In this document: one piece after another, positions 1 through 9,561 of the stretch
How positions within the stretch are numbered: position 1 is the first letter of the stretch
Layout: each line of letters begins with the position of its first letter
From: Neoalteromonas arenosi
Lineage (GTDB): Bacteria > Pseudomonadota > Gammaproteobacteria > Enterobacterales > Alteromonadaceae
Reading direction: 5' to 3'
Length of the DNA stretch: 64,000 nt
NCBI RefSeq assembly: GCF_030362855.1
Contig: NZ_JAUCBP010000011.1
Location: 1-64,000 of the forward strand
Notes under the pieces: generated by a model
The model's database searches: none
What the model saw: the letters and a program-made list of their open reading frames with translations, nothing else
What the model was told of the DNA's origin: nothing
Position numbers and translations under genes: made by a program

Positions 1-347
<347 letters not shown>

Positions 348-435
348 AATACTTGCGTTGCTCTTTTTAAAAAAAAGCAAAAAATAAATTGTCGTTGTGA
401 CACTCTTAACGAGTGCCCACACAGATTGTCTTGTT

Positions 436-452
436 ATAAATTGTTAAAGAAC
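436..452 (-). promoter_or_regulatory. boxA antitermination element of the rrn leader
   Basis: The minus strand reads GTTCTTTAACAATTTAT, nearly identical to the E. coli rrn leader boxA that loads the NusB/NusE antitermination complex. It lies about 90 nt upstream of the mature 16S start, inside the transcribed leader and downstream of both predicted promoters, which is the normal position. Confidence 0.85.
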
Positions 453-521
453 ATTGCTTAGCACTTCGTGCTTTGCGTTGCTTGATGAGCGCCTTAGCGA
501 CTCTCCTCAAGCGGGATGCGA

Positions 522-549
522 ATAATACGCTGTTTATTCGCGGTGTCAA
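522..549 (-). promoter_or_regulatory. rrn promoter P2 (predicted)
   Basis: On the minus strand TTGACA (544-549) is followed after 16 bp by TATTAT (522-527), a near-consensus sigma-70 promoter. It lies between P1 and boxA, giving the tandem P1-P2 layout usual for gammaproteobacterial rrn operons. The assignment rests on consensus match and position only. Confidence 0.7.
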
Positions 550-638
550 GCATCTTTTTTAAAAAGTTAGCAATTAAATTTGCCTGCTTAACGTTGTCCG
601 ATTCATTTGGCTTGAAGCCCCTCCGAATCGAGGTGCGC

Positions 639-666
639 ATTCTACTGAGAAGGAAAGTAACGTCAA
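639..666 (-). promoter_or_regulatory. rrn promoter P1 (predicted)
   Basis: On the minus strand TTGACG (661-666), a 16 bp spacer and TAGAAT (639-644) are followed by GCGCACC. That is the GC-rich discriminator typical of stringently controlled stable-RNA promoters. A T/A-rich tract upstream of the -35 could be an UP element. The GC discriminator suggests repression by ppGpp/DksA, which is inferred from known rrn P1 promoters. Confidence 0.75.
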
Positions 667-843
667 CCGTTTTTTTGTTTTTTTTACGGTTTAAACTTTA
701 TTTGTCGATAAATCAGTCATTTCTTGTAGATATCCTAATCTATACAGGCTCAAAACCCCTGCGGGGATTGCTTATGACGCTAACTGCAGTAGACTAGGGA
801 TTGCCTTTTATCGATACATACATAATAACAATAAGGTACACAC

Positions 844-1308
844 ATGAACGTAAAACTACTCAACTGCATGATTGTGGCAGCAGTCTTAGCAGTATTAGGC
901 TATTTTTCTCTTACCTTTCTCGCAACAAATGAAGTTTCTCCTCTGCTATTAGCATTAGCGATCTTCCTTTCTGGTGTGATCACGCCAATAGTTGCTAATG
1001 CGATTAAACTCAACTCGAACAGTTCAAAAGCTAGTAATAGCTCAGCATCTGGTGAGGTTGCTACATTATATGTAGGCAACTTACCTTATCGTGCCAACGA
1101 AGAAGCAGTACGAGCCTATTTTCAGGACTATATCAATGTGCAATCTGTTCGATTGATGAAAGATAAGCGCACCGGCAAGCGCAAAGGGTATGGCTTTGTC
1201 GAAATCATCTCTTCAGATGTGAGTGAGGCGATCGATAAACTCAATGACTCGGTTTTTCAAGACCGTACTCTTAAAGTTCGTCACGCGAAGGAAAAAGTCG
1301 CGCACTAA
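844..1308 (+). CDS. Membrane-anchored RRM RNA-binding protein
   Basis: The 154-residue protein has two hydrophobic helices in its first ~55 residues, a Ser/Asn-rich linker, then one RNA-recognition motif (about 75-150). Both RRM hallmarks are visible: RNP2 as LYVGNL and RNP1 as KGYGFVEI. Small RRM proteins bind single-stranded RNA, but the membrane anchor is unusual and suggests RNA binding at the inner membrane (inference). The ATG follows a weak AAGG. The gene is monocistronic, divergent from the rRNA operon and closed by the terminator at 1325. A specific role is not deducible. Confidence 0.85.
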   Translation: MNVKLLNCMIVAAVLAVLGYFSLTFLATNEVSPLLLALAIFLSGVITPIVANAIKLNSNSSKASNSSASGEVATLYVGNLPYRANEEAVRAYFQDYINVQSVRLMKDKRTGKRKGYGFVEIISSDVSEAIDKLNDSVFQDRTLKVRHAKEKVAH

Positions 1309-1324
1309 TCACATAAATTGACTT

Positions 1325-1353
1325 AAAAAGGCTGACAAATGTCAGCCTTTTTT
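1325..1353. terminator. Bidirectional intrinsic terminator
   Basis: The stem AAGGCTGAC/GTCAGCCTT closes a 4-nt loop and is flanked by an A-run on the left and a T-run on the right, so it can end both the RRM gene and the facing DUF5610-like gene. An almost identical element sits at 41973-42003. Confidence 0.88.
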
Positions 1354-1364
1354 ATTGCTTACAT

Positions 1365-2654
1365 TTATTCAGCTTCTGTTTTCGGTAAACCATCTAACAG
1401 TTTTTGATTAAATGTGTGGAAGCGATTAATTGCTTGGACCAAATCGGGTACTTGAACATCAGTCATTTCGTTAACAATACCGTTAATGATCTTGTTGTAG
1501 TCTTCGTTACTTTCTAACGTTTGTCGTGATTGTTCAAGAACAGCCAACATGCGTTCCAAATACTGGGCCAACGGTTTCACAGTTTTTGTCTGCTCATTCG
1601 CTTCTTCATCGGTGTCAGAATAGTTCTTTACATAGCCGTACGCCTTGACGGCTTCGGTTTGCTCTAGCCGATTTAACTGTAGTGCAAAGCCAACTAACTC
1701 TTCATCGTTGTAACCTAGCTTTAATGCTTGCTCAAAAGCTGCTTCCATATCACCACGGTAAAAGGTATCAGCGAGATCGTTGGCGTTACTAATTAAGTCA
1801 GTGATAGCCGCAAGCTCACCATCATCAATATCGCCAGTAACTGATACACTGTAGCCAGACAATTGCAACGTTCTAGCATTCAGTGATTGTGCGAATGTCG
1901 TTGTCGGAGTATCAGCGCTTTCATTACCGCCTTGTTGATCAGCGGCTAACGGCTGTGGCGTCTGAACGGACTGGCTAGTCACAGAGACCTGCTGCAAATC
2001 ATTAAAGGTCAAGCGCACTTCATCGCCATCTCTGGTCCGTATAAGTAGCTCGCCACTTTGTTCAGATGTCGATTGCACGGCAGCCACTTCAGCAGTCAAT
2101 GCATCAAGTATTGGCTTGCCGAGTAATTGGTTTTCTAATTCGCCGATTTGTTGATCGAGTAGCGAGCGACTATTGCTTATCCCTTCCGCTATCTCATCAT
2201 TCATCAAGCCACCAATGTCTCGCTCAGCCAATTTAATGCCTTTTGCCACACCTTCGCGCGCTTGTTCAAACAGTGAATTTAACTGTTCTTGGTCTGCGCC
2301 TGAGTTAGCAGCGCCTTTGATAACCCCGCCGACAAAGCGCATTACATTCTCAGCCACTTTTTCAAAATCAAATAAAGTAGCTGGCTTATCTGTATCGAAC
2401 TCAGTAGCTTGTTTCGCCCTCTCGCCATTAACCGCAACATTCTGTTGCATCGAGCCACTGTAGATCTTTAAACCGACAGTAGTTTGTGAACTAATTACAC
2501 TGACTGATGCGCTCGACACGCTGGCAGCCTGATTCGCTTGAAAAGAAGCGGCCTGCTTTAGCCCTTCCGCTTGCAACTGCTTATTTAATGCTGCGCTTGG
2601 TTTAGGCTGCTGAGGCTGCTCGTTATGGAACGCCTTTATTTCGCCAAAATTCAT
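1365..2654 (-). CDS. DUF5610-like hypothetical protein
   Basis: A 429-residue protein of unknown function. The N-terminal ~90 residues are low-complexity (Gln, Ala, Ser). About residues 95-180 form an amphipathic helical segment (FDFEKVAENVMRFVGG and LFEQAREGVAKG) that I recognise as resembling DUF5610. The C-terminal half is acidic and probably helical. There is no signal peptide or membrane segment. The ATG is preceded by GAGGT at good spacing. It is divergent from trmA and closed by the terminator at 1325-1353. The family name is from memory and should be checked by profile search. Confidence 0.75.
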   Translation of the reverse strand: MNFGEIKAFHNEQPQQPKPSAALNKQLQAEGLKQAASFQANQAASVSSASVSVISSQTTVGLKIYSGSMQQNVAVNGERAKQATEFDTDKPATLFDFEKVAENVMRFVGGVIKGAANSGADQEQLNSLFEQAREGVAKGIKLAERDIGGLMNDEIAEGISNSRSLLDQQIGELENQLLGKPILDALTAEVAAVQSTSEQSGELLIRTRDGDEVRLTFNDLQQVSVTSQSVQTPQPLAADQQGGNESADTPTTTFAQSLNARTLQLSGYSVSVTGDIDDGELAAITDLISNANDLADTFYRGDMEAAFEQALKLGYNDEELVGFALQLNRLEQTEAVKAYGYVKNYSDTDEEANEQTKTVKPLAQYLERMLAVLEQSRQTLESNEDYNKIINGIVNEMTDVQVPDLVQAINRFHTFNQKLLDGLPKTEAE

Positions 2655-2782
2655 GTTAGATACCTCACTATCCTCAACACCTTATCGGCGGCCAATAAAT
2701 ATAGTTTAGCGTTATTTGAATATTACTGCGTTGATTGCAACAAACCGCTACAATGCCGACTTTATTTATGTAGAGGACTCAC

Positions 2783-3871
2783 ATGCAACTCGATCCCGCC
2801 ACTTATGACCAGCAGTTAGCCAGTAAAGTAGCTAATATGTCAGAGCTGTTCGCTGAATTCAGTGGGCCTACACTCAAAGTGTTTGATTCACCGCGCGCTC
2901 ACTACCGGATGCGTGCTGAATTTAGAGTGTGGCACGATGGTGACGATCTCTACCATATAATGTTCGACCAAGAAACTAAGCAGAAAAAGCGTGTCGATCA
3001 GTTTTTACCCGCTAGCGAATCAATCAATAAGGCAATGACCAATTTGATGAAGCTGCTGCGTGATAATGCAGTATTGCGCAAAAAGCTGTTCCAAATTGAT
3101 TATTTGAATTCGCTGTCCAACGAGCTCGTTATCAGTTTGCTGTATCATCGTCAGCTGGATGAAGAGTGGCAAAACGAAGCCGAAATATTGCGTGAAACGC
3201 TAAGTAGAGACTTGCCAGTCAGCATCATCGGACGAGCGCGCAAACAAAAAATAATCATTGGCAATGATTTCGTCATCGAACGATTGCCAATTAAAGGTAA
3301 AGAGTACGTCTTTAAACATATCGAAAATAGCTTCACTCAACCCAATGCCGAAGTGAATTGCAAAATGATTGAATGGACACTGGATGCAACAAAAAGCGCG
3401 TCTGGTGATTTAGTTGAGTTTTACTGTGGTGCCGGCAACTTTAGTTTGCCGCTAGCACAAAATTTTAATCGCGTTGTTGGCACCGAAATAGCTAAGCCAT
3501 CTGTCGAAGCCGCGCAATACAATATTGCCGCTAATCAATTAAACAATGTTGAAATTGTGCGTCTTGCTGCCGAAGAATTCACCCAGGCTATGCGCGGTGA
3601 ACGCAGTTTTACTCGTTTAGGTGCGATCGATTTAACCCACTACGATTTCAATACGGTCCTCGTTGACCCGCCAAGGAGCGGTCTAGATAGTGAAACACTC
3701 GCATTAATCGCGCAATTCGATACGATTATTTACATCAGTTGTAACCCAGTTACGCTGAAAGATAACCTTGAGCAACTCATCGAATCTCATCAAATTGATG
3801 ATTTTGCACTATTTGATCAATTCCCTTACACCGATCATATTGAGTCGGGTGTGTTATTACGTAAAAAGTAG
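2783..3871 (+). CDS. trmA: tRNA (uracil-5-)-methyltransferase TrmA
   Basis: SAM-dependent enzyme that makes 5-methyluridine at position 54 (T-loop) of tRNA. At 362 residues it matches the family length. Visible motifs are the SAM-binding [13 protein letters not shown] (about 213-225), DPPRSGLD (from 295) and the catalytic-cysteine loop SCNP (Cys320). There is no [Fe-S] cluster cysteine set, which separates it from RlmC/RlmD. The ATG follows AGAGGA. The stop TAG abuts the fabR stop on the other strand with no spacer; trmA-fabR adjacency is common in gammaproteobacteria. Confidence 0.96.
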   Translation: MQLDPATYDQQLASKVANMSELFAEFSGPTLKVFDSPRAHYRMRAEFRVWHDGDDLYHIMFDQETKQKKRVDQFLPASESINKAMTNLMKLLRDNAVLRKKLFQIDYLNSLSNELVISLLYHRQLDEEWQNEAEILRETLSRDLPVSIIGRARKQKIIIGNDFVIERLPIKGKEYVFKHIENSFTQPNAEVNCKMIEWTLDATKSASGDLVEFYCGAGNFSLPLAQNFNRVVGTEIAKPSVEAAQYNIAANQLNNVEIVRLAAEEFTQAMRGERSFTRLGAIDLTHYDFNTVLVDPPRSGLDSETLALIAQFDTIIYISCNPVTLKDNLEQLIESHQIDDFALFDQFPYTDHIESGVLLRKK

Positions 3872-4465
3872 TTAGCGCTTTGACGTCGCACCAAGTTGAA
3901 TAAAGCGCAGTTGCTGCTTGACGCGCTCGCCAATAACTTTACGCATTGCCGAGTCTACCTCAAGTGCTTCTGCGCCAGCACTAAATACTAGCTTCACCAT
4001 GGCCTCGGCTTGGACATAAGCTAATTGATGTTGCACCGACTGAACTTCAATAATGTAATCCGTCAGTTCTTCGACAAAATGTTGGATCTCGCGCTGTACT
4101 GCAGTTCGATATGCAGCTGAAGTGCCGGTATGTTCACGCAATAACAAACGGAACACATTGGTATTTGCTGTTATAAATTCCATAAATGTGTTGACCGAAG
4201 TATCAATAACACCGCCGCCTGACTCTATGCGTCGCCGTGCCTGACGCATTAATTGACGCAGTGCCAAGCCCGCTTCATCGACAAGTGTTAGCCCAAGATC
4301 ATCAATATCTTTGAAATGACGATAGAAACTCGTCGGCGCGATCCCCGCGGCACGCGCGACTTCGCGCAAACTCATAGCAGACAGGCTTTTGTTGTCATCC
4401 AGCAAACCAAATGCCGCATTAATGATGTTTTGCCTAGTTTTGAGCTTTTGTTCCTGTCTGTTCAA
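3872..4465 (-). CDS. fabR: TetR-family fatty-acid repressor FabR
   Basis: TetR-type repressor of unsaturated fatty acid genes. The helix-turn-helix ([20 protein letters not shown]) and downstream LVDEAG and [12 protein letters not shown] blocks are close to E. coli FabR. No ATG fits: the frame opens at a TTG at 4543, but similarity begins only near [10 protein letters not shown], so I chose the TTG at 4465 (197 residues). It is divergent from the desaturase, whose promoter carries a FabR-type palindrome, so desaturase control is the likely local role. FabR senses the saturated/unsaturated acyl balance in E. coli; that it does so here is inference. Confidence 0.93.
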   Translation of the reverse strand: MNRQEQKLKTRQNIINAAFGLLDDNKSLSAMSLREVARAAGIAPTSFYRHFKDIDDLGLTLVDEAGLALRQLMRQARRRIESGGGVIDTSVNTFMEFITANTNVFRLLLREHTGTSAAYRTAVQREIQHFVEELTDYIIEVQSVQHQLAYVQAEAMVKLVFSAGAEALEVDSAMRKVIGERVKQQLRFIQLGATSKR

Positions 4466-4549
4466 AAAAGATCGCCAAATAAAGTAATTAGTAAACAGTA
4501 TTGTGGCGCATATCGGGCACGAAGCAAAGTTTAGGACCAACAATTTTGC

Positions 4550-4578
4550 TTGGCGCTTTAGGCCTTTCGCGTTAGAAT
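4550..4578 (+). promoter_or_regulatory. Predicted desaturase promoter
   Basis: TTGGCG (4550-4555) and TAGAAT (4573-4578) are separated by 17 bp. Transcription would start near 4585, inside the FabR palindrome, leaving a leader of about 24 nt without an obvious Shine-Dalgarno before the ATG at 4609. Confidence 0.6.
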
Positions 4579-4579
4579 C

Positions 4580-4597
4580 AGCGTACAGTTGTACGCC
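4580..4597. promoter_or_regulatory. FabR operator (predicted)
   Basis: AGCGTACAGTTGTACGCC is a near-perfect palindrome (GCGTACA/TGTACGC around a 2-bp centre) of the form described for FabR sites upstream of fabA and fabB. It directly follows the -10 hexamer of the desaturase promoter and covers the predicted start of transcription, an ideal position for repression. fabR itself is transcribed away from it. Confidence 0.75.
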
Positions 4598-4608
4598 GAA
4601 TTTTTACT

Positions 4609-5748
4609 ATGAAAAAACCTCGTTTAATCCCATTAAATATTGCAGTGTTCGTCATCACCGGTGCAATTGCCTTTATTGGTGTGCCTTTGTGGGCAGTATT
4701 TGTAGGCTTCTCTGCGGCTGAAATAGCCGTCACTATTGCACTATTTTTCTTTACTGGCATGAGTATTACTGCAGGTTACCATCGCTTGTGGTCGCATAAG
4801 ACATATGAAGCCCACCCTGTTATCAAAGTCATTTTAGCCATTGGCGGTGCAATGGCCGTGCAAAACAGTATATTGCACTGGAGTTCTGATCACCGCATTC
4901 ACCACCGTCACGTCGACGACAATGACAAAGACCCATACTCGGCGAAAAAAGGATTTTGGTATTCACACATGGGATGGATGTTAAGGGAGTATCAAGCGCA
5001 TCGTTACGATAATTACGAAAATTGTCGGGACCTGCAAAAAGATAAAGTGGTTATGTGGCAACACAACAATTACCTTACCATCGTTTTGCTGGCTAATTTC
5101 GGTATCACCGGCTTGATTGGCTACTTTACCGGTTCTGTACTGGGTATGATCCTGCTCGCCGGTGTATTTCGCCTTGTAGCAGTACACCATGTAACATTCT
5201 TTATTAACAGCTTGGCTCATATCTGGGGTAAGCAACCCTATACAGATGCCAATACCGCGAGAGACAATGGTGTTGTCGCCTTGTTTACTTTCGGCGAGGG
5301 GTATCACAATTATCACCATATCTTTGAGTATGATTACCGCAACGGCATTCGTTGGTGGCAGTACGACCCGTCTAAATGGCTGATTCGTGGTTTATCTATG
5401 CTCGGCTTAACTTGGAACTTACGTCGCACACCAGAAGAGCGAATTGAAAAAGCCAAAGCAAAAATGCAACTACAATCCGCACAAGAAAAGCTTGCTCATT
5501 TGCCCAACGCTGAAGAGCTGCTTAACCTAATGGAGCGTGAGTACAACTTATTGATGGAAAAGATGAGTGCCTACTACTTAACCAAGAAGCGCGTGATGGC
5601 AATTAAAAAGCGCCATTTAAAACGTTCCCTCGATGGCTTGGAATTAGACTTTAAATACAAAGAATTGAAACAGGCCTTTGCGGTACAAAAAGAAAAGTGG
5701 CTGACGATTCAAGCATTGCCGCTACAGCAATTAGGTGCGCAAGCGTAA
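4609..5748 (+). CDS. Delta-9 acyl-CoA desaturase (membrane di-iron)
   Basis: Integral-membrane desaturase that introduces a cis double bond into acyl chains using O2 and an electron donor. The three histidine boxes are present: HRLWSH (58-63), HRIHH (95-99) and HNYHH (233-237), with paired transmembrane helices between them. Residues from ~275 to 379 form a charged, Lys/Glu-rich helical tail beyond the catalytic core. Start is the ATG at 4609; no strong ribosome site is visible. The FabR operator in its promoter indicates control by membrane fluidity or acyl pools. A terminator follows at 5772. Confidence 0.93.
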   Translation: MKKPRLIPLNIAVFVITGAIAFIGVPLWAVFVGFSAAEIAVTIALFFFTGMSITAGYHRLWSHKTYEAHPVIKVILAIGGAMAVQNSILHWSSDHRIHHRHVDDNDKDPYSAKKGFWYSHMGWMLREYQAHRYDNYENCRDLQKDKVVMWQHNNYLTIVLLANFGITGLIGYFTGSVLGMILLAGVFRLVAVHHVTFFINSLAHIWGKQPYTDANTARDNGVVALFTFGEGYHNYHHIFEYDYRNGIRWWQYDPSKWLIRGLSMLGLTWNLRRTPEERIEKAKAKMQLQSAQEKLAHLPNAEELLNLMEREYNLLMEKMSAYYLTKKRVMAIKKRHLKRSLDGLELDFKYKELKQAFAVQKEKWLTIQALPLQQLGAQA

Positions 5749-5771
5749 AATTGCGCGCTTCCTACTGATAC

Positions 5772-5800
5772 AAAAAAGCCCAGCATTGCTGGGCTTTTTT
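5772..5800. terminator. Bidirectional intrinsic terminator
   Basis: AAAAAAGCCCAGC, a 3-nt loop and GCTGGGCTTTTTT form a compact GC stem with A- and T-runs on either side. It serves the desaturase and the facing small secreted-protein gene. Confidence 0.88.
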
Positions 5801-5821
5801 GTTGTTCTCTGACCGAAGCAC

Positions 5822-6130
5822 TTAATTCTTCGGAATTTCTGTATTTTTTGCTAGTGTTGCGTCCTGATGCGCGACTACTTCAATTAACTGAAGCTCGGGG
5901 AAATAAGAAACGGTCGCCATAGCGTTGCCCGAATTCTCTTCTGCTGAGAGCACAATGTTTTGCTGTGCAGCAGTGAATGCCAAGTTATTGTTGATCGTAT
6001 TAGCCATACACTGGCTGTTAATTTCAAACGTCTTTGCATCCATACAGTCGAAAGCTTGTGCTTTGTTCGCATCCGCATGCGCACCAGCTGAACCCAATAC
6101 AAGGGCCGTGACAGCTAATAGTTTACGCAT
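5822..6130 (-). CDS. Small secreted protein, unknown function
   Basis: Not recognised. The 102-residue product has a Sec signal peptide ending near AHA-D (about residue 19) and a mature domain of ~80 residues with two cysteines (CMDAKTFEINSQC) that could form a disulfide in the periplasm. I placed the start at the ATG at 6130 because GGAGGT lies 5 nt upstream; a longer frame opening at a TTG at 6142 would start inside that ribosome site. It is monocistronic. Confidence 0.75.
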   Translation of the reverse strand: MRKLLAVTALVLGSAGAHADANKAQAFDCMDAKTFEINSQCMANTINNNLAFTAAQQNIVLSAEENSGNAMATVSYFPELQLIEVVAHQDATLAKNTEIPKN

Positions 6131-6313
6131 AGATACCTCCAAATATGGACGAAACTTCGATGCAAAGGGACAATTCCCATATGCACACTCGTCTCATGCA
6201 AGAGATATTAACAGTTTAGCACCAGACCTTCAATAACAATCACAGTTATGTGACAGAAATATTACAGTAATGCGATAATTTAATGACAGTTAGGGTTTCT
6301 TAGGGCGTACGGC

Positions 6314-8548
6314 CTAGTCTTTTTCGCGTAAGAACACCATCAATTCGTCAAATGGCATTGGCCTCGCGTAAAGGTAGCCTTGCGCTTCATCACAACCCAG
6401 TTTCAGCATATAGCTCGCTTGTTCGCGCTTTTCGACCCCTTCTGCAATAGTTGCCAAACCTAGCTTGTTTCCCAGTGTCACAATCGTTTCGGCAATAAAA
6501 GCATTGCCTCCGGGTTGAATATCACTGACAAAGGAGCGATCAACTTTAAGACGGTCTAGCGGTAATTGCTGTAAGTAACTCATTGACGAGAAACCTGTAC
6601 CGAAGTCATCGATAGCGATTTGTACACCGTATTCTTTTAGCGCTCGTAGCGCATCGATCACAATCTGCGGCTCATCCATTACTACACTTTCCGTAATTTC
6701 CAGCTCAAGAGATGTGGGATCGACACCATTTTTCTCGATTGCAGACTTCACTTTTTTCACAAACGTACGGTCACGAAATTGCGGGATTGAAATATTCACA
6801 GCAACGCGCAAATGGCTAAAGCCAGCGTCGCAAAGCTCTCGGATGCGTGCGCATGACGCTTCCAGTACCCACTGCCCGATATCGACGATGAGACCAGAAT
6901 ACTCAGCAAGTGGTACAAAAACCGCGGGAGAAATATACTTCCCATCACCATCGGGCCATCGCAACAAACCTTCCATGCCGACAACTTTCTCACTGACCAA
7001 ATCAACCTGAGGTTGGAACCAAAGCTCTAGCTTGCGATCAGCAAAGTCAGCCCGTAAGCGGCGGATCATATTCAAACGCCACGTGGTTTTTTCCTCAATT
7101 TCTGGCGCGAAGTACTCATAGTTATCAGTAAGATTTTTCTTCGCTCGATTCAGCGCAATATTGGATTGCTTCAATACTGTTATACCGCGGTTGCGTTCAC
7201 TAAGTAGCTTGGTTAAACCTATCGTGACATTTATTGGTAGTGTATTATCACCAGCGACAAATGCATTCTGGAAAACCTCATTGATACGCTCTGGTGTAAC
7301 GACGTTTTCATCACCAATTAAGCCAAATACATCAGCGCCTATGCGGCCTTTCTTAACTTTCTCGTCGAACTCTTCACTCAGGCGAGTAGAGACCGCACTC
7401 AATACCTGGTTACCCACTTCTTGGCCAAGACCATCGTTCACATCCGAGAAGTGATTAATATCGATAAGTGCGACATTAATGCCTGACTGAGACTCAATCT
7501 GGTGTGGCCTATCCAACATATTGATAAATTCATTGCGGTTAGGCAGGCGCGTCAACCAATCGCGGAATGCTGCATTGCGCAATTGATGGAAGAGGTTGAC
7601 GTTTTCGTAACCGACTGAAACGCTTGATAAAAAGATTTCTAGCAATTGTCTATCGAGTTCACCGATCTCTTTACACATATTCACATAGACTGCAGCTTCA
7701 AACCCCGAGCTGTTGATGTACAAGACCGAGAAATTAGACTCGAATACGTGCTTTTGAAACTTCAAACAGCGATTAACGTGCTCAACAATGATGTCATCAT
7801 GTAACTGCTCAATGCGTTCGTTGATATAGTTGGCGAAATCACCCGCTGCCCCAAGCACATAGACGCCGTCGTCGTCGTCTTCTTTATCGAGTACTGAGCC
7901 AGCGCGCGCACACACTACCCCTTCCGCTTCTAAACCGATCATCGAACTAATCTGGGTAACAATGCCTTCACAGAAGCCTTTGATGGAATGCTCTTCGAGT
8001 AAATTAGCCGCTGATTGGATAATCTTTTGTAAGCCTAAACGACTCTGGTTAATCGTGCGCAACTGTTGATATGAACGAATAGATGCAATAACCGTTGTCA
8101 TTAACTTACCCCGTGTAAGTTCGGTTTTGGTTTTATAATCGTTGATATCGTAGGTCTTAATGATTTGTTCTTCTGGCGCATAACCCGGTTGGCCAGTGCG
8201 CAGAATAATGCGAGGTTCAACTAGCTTCATTTGCTCTCGCATGTGCTTGACAACATTTAAGCCAGCGTCGTCAGTTTCCATCACTACATCAAGCAAGATG
8301 ATGGCAATTTCGCGCTCATATTCACCCAATATCTCAAGCGCTTGCTTGCCTGTATAGGCATGGAGGAAGTTCAGCTTGCGGTCGCCGACAACCAAGTCCG
8401 AGAGGGCTAAACGAGTGACTGTATGAATTTCTTCATCGTCATCAACGATGAGAATATTCCACACGCGCATATTCTCGCTAATCTGTTCTTCGGTGGTGTC
8501 TTCTTCCTTGAAAATTAATTCGTCGTTATCGTAGTCGTTGGGAACCAT
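6314..8548 (-). CDS. Response regulator with DUF3369, degenerate GGDEF and EAL domains
   Basis: A 744-residue regulator. REC (about 30-150) has the acidic pocket VDDDEE and phospho-acceptor LLDVVME. DUF3369, a GAF-like sensor, spans about 165-320. The GGDEF domain (about 325-480) has IGADVF in place of the GGDEF signature, so cyclase activity is unlikely. The EAL domain (about 500-740) reads EGLLRW at the signature but keeps NISIPQF, LEITES, IDDFGTG, KVDRSF and AEGVE, so c-di-GMP phosphodiesterase activity is expected. No partner kinase is adjacent. An in-frame stop directly precedes the ATG, fixing the start. Confidence 0.92.
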   Translation of the reverse strand: MVPNDYDNDELIFKEEDTTEEQISENMRVWNILIVDDDEEIHTVTRLALSDLVVGDRKLNFLHAYTGKQALEILGEYEREIAIILLDVVMETDDAGLNVVKHMREQMKLVEPRIILRTGQPGYAPEEQIIKTYDINDYKTKTELTRGKLMTTVIASIRSYQQLRTINQSRLGLQKIIQSAANLLEEHSIKGFCEGIVTQISSMIGLEAEGVVCARAGSVLDKEDDDDGVYVLGAAGDFANYINERIEQLHDDIIVEHVNRCLKFQKHVFESNFSVLYINSSGFEAAVYVNMCKEIGELDRQLLEIFLSSVSVGYENVNLFHQLRNAAFRDWLTRLPNRNEFINMLDRPHQIESQSGINVALIDINHFSDVNDGLGQEVGNQVLSAVSTRLSEEFDEKVKKGRIGADVFGLIGDENVVTPERINEVFQNAFVAGDNTLPINVTIGLTKLLSERNRGITVLKQSNIALNRAKKNLTDNYEYFAPEIEEKTTWRLNMIRRLRADFADRKLELWFQPQVDLVSEKVVGMEGLLRWPDGDGKYISPAVFVPLAEYSGLIVDIGQWVLEASCARIRELCDAGFSHLRVAVNISIPQFRDRTFVKKVKSAIEKNGVDPTSLELEITESVVMDEPQIVIDALRALKEYGVQIAIDDFGTGFSSMSYLQQLPLDRLKVDRSFVSDIQPGGNAFIAETIVTLGNKLGLATIAEGVEKREQASYMLKLGCDEAQGYLYARPMPFDELMVFLREKD

Positions 8549-8646
8549 TTAATTGATAAAAATTGCCGAACGTATAAGCTATCCTAACGCCTACCGGTTA
8601 ATTTGCAAACATATTGACGACCGATCTTGTATCTCTGTGTAATGAA

Positions 8647-9561
8647 ATGAAAGTAACGCCTCAATCTAATGTAAAAGTAGCCACAGTCAAAACCACTGAG
8701 GCGAAACCTGAGCAAGCCGTGACTAGCCCCCCGGCAGAAGCGGCAAACACACCTAGAAAAGCAAAAAAAGCTGATAAAAATCAGCAGGTTTTGCGTAGGT
8801 TGTTTGCACAAATTGGAATCAGTGACTCGCATGCGATTGGTAACGACTTGGATTTAGTAAAGCACACCAGTAGACGGGAACAGATTCTCGCAGCCAATCG
8901 CTTGAGGAATTTGCAAAAGGTTTTTGATCACGCGCTAGAGGTCAACATCGATACCGAGCATGCCGAGGGTATAGATCCTGATTGGTTTTTTAGTTTTGCA
9001 AAATTTGCAGAAGAGATTCATTCGCCCGCCATGCAAAGCTTATGGGGTAAGATTATTGCCGTAGAACTTGCTCAACCAGGCAGTTTCTCGTTACGCACGC
9101 TCGCCTTGTTGAAGCAACTTACCCAGCGCGATGCAAAGTTGTTCAGTAAAGTGGCCAGCGTCGCTAGCCGTAAACAGCACGACGCGACGCCATTATTGCT
9201 TGTTGGCTACTATCAGAAACCCTCATTGTTTGGTTGGTTCACTGGACCCTCTAATCCACATTTAAATCTGGCTCATTTTGGCATTACATACCCAGACTTA
9301 TTAGCACTGATCGATATGGGGCTAATTTTTGCCAGTGAAATCGAAACGGGTGAATTAGATCCAGACAGAACAGTCCATTGGCGCTGCGGCGATATCAAGT
9401 TTGACTTAACCCCGAAACGAGGCTCAACAGCGTTGATTTACTACAAATTTACCAGTGTTGGTAGTGAGTTATTTCGTTTGGTCAACAAGCAACGTCGCGC
9501 AGATTATACCGAACAACTGTGCGAGCTCTTGAGTAATGCCTTTACAGTTGTGCGCCATTAA
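8647..9561 (+). CDS. TIGR03899 family protein
   Basis: Conserved protein of unknown function found in Vibrio, Shewanella and relatives. The N-terminal ~45 residues are low-complexity (Thr, Ala, Pro, Lys). The conserved part starts at RRLFAQIGISDSHAIGNDLD and covers the rest, with VFDHALE, DPDWFFSFAKFAEEI and PAMQSLWGKI blocks that I associate with TIGR03899. No membrane segment. Start is uncertain: I chose the ATG at 8647; an in-frame TTG lies at 8614. Its stop is immediately followed by the cysH stop on the other strand. Confidence 0.85.
   Translation: MKVTPQSNVKVATVKTTEAKPEQAVTSPPAEAANTPRKAKKADKNQQVLRRLFAQIGISDSHAIGNDLDLVKHTSRREQILAANRLRNLQKVFDHALEVNIDTEHAEGIDPDWFFSFAKFAEEIHSPAMQSLWGKIIAVELAQPGSFSLRTLALLKQLTQRDAKLFSKVASVASRKQHDATPLLLVGYYQKPSLFGWFTGPSNPHLNLAHFGITYPDLLALIDMGLIFASEIETGELDPDRTVHWRCGDIKFDLTPKRGSTALIYYKFTSVGSELFRLVNKQRRADYTEQLCELLSNAFTVVRH

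Larger units (their letters stand above)
348..843. other. rRNA leader and intergenic region before the RRM gene
   Basis: This stretch has no convincing gene. Its left part is the transcribed rrn leader, AT-rich and holding boxA, P2 and P1, with a T-rich tract (about 670-695) upstream of P1 on the minus strand that could act as an UP element. Its right part should carry the promoter of the RRM gene; a TTGCTT/TAGACT pair with 16 bp spacing (768-795) is a weak plus-strand candidate. A CCCCTGCGGGG hairpin sits at about 757-767. Confidence 0.6.

Noticed and set aside
516-797. 93-codon plus-strand frame
   Set aside because: It covers the rrn promoters P1 and P2 and has no ribosome site or family features.
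4981-5319. 112-codon minus-strand frame inside the desaturase
   Set aside because: Antisense shadow of a gene with clear histidine boxes.
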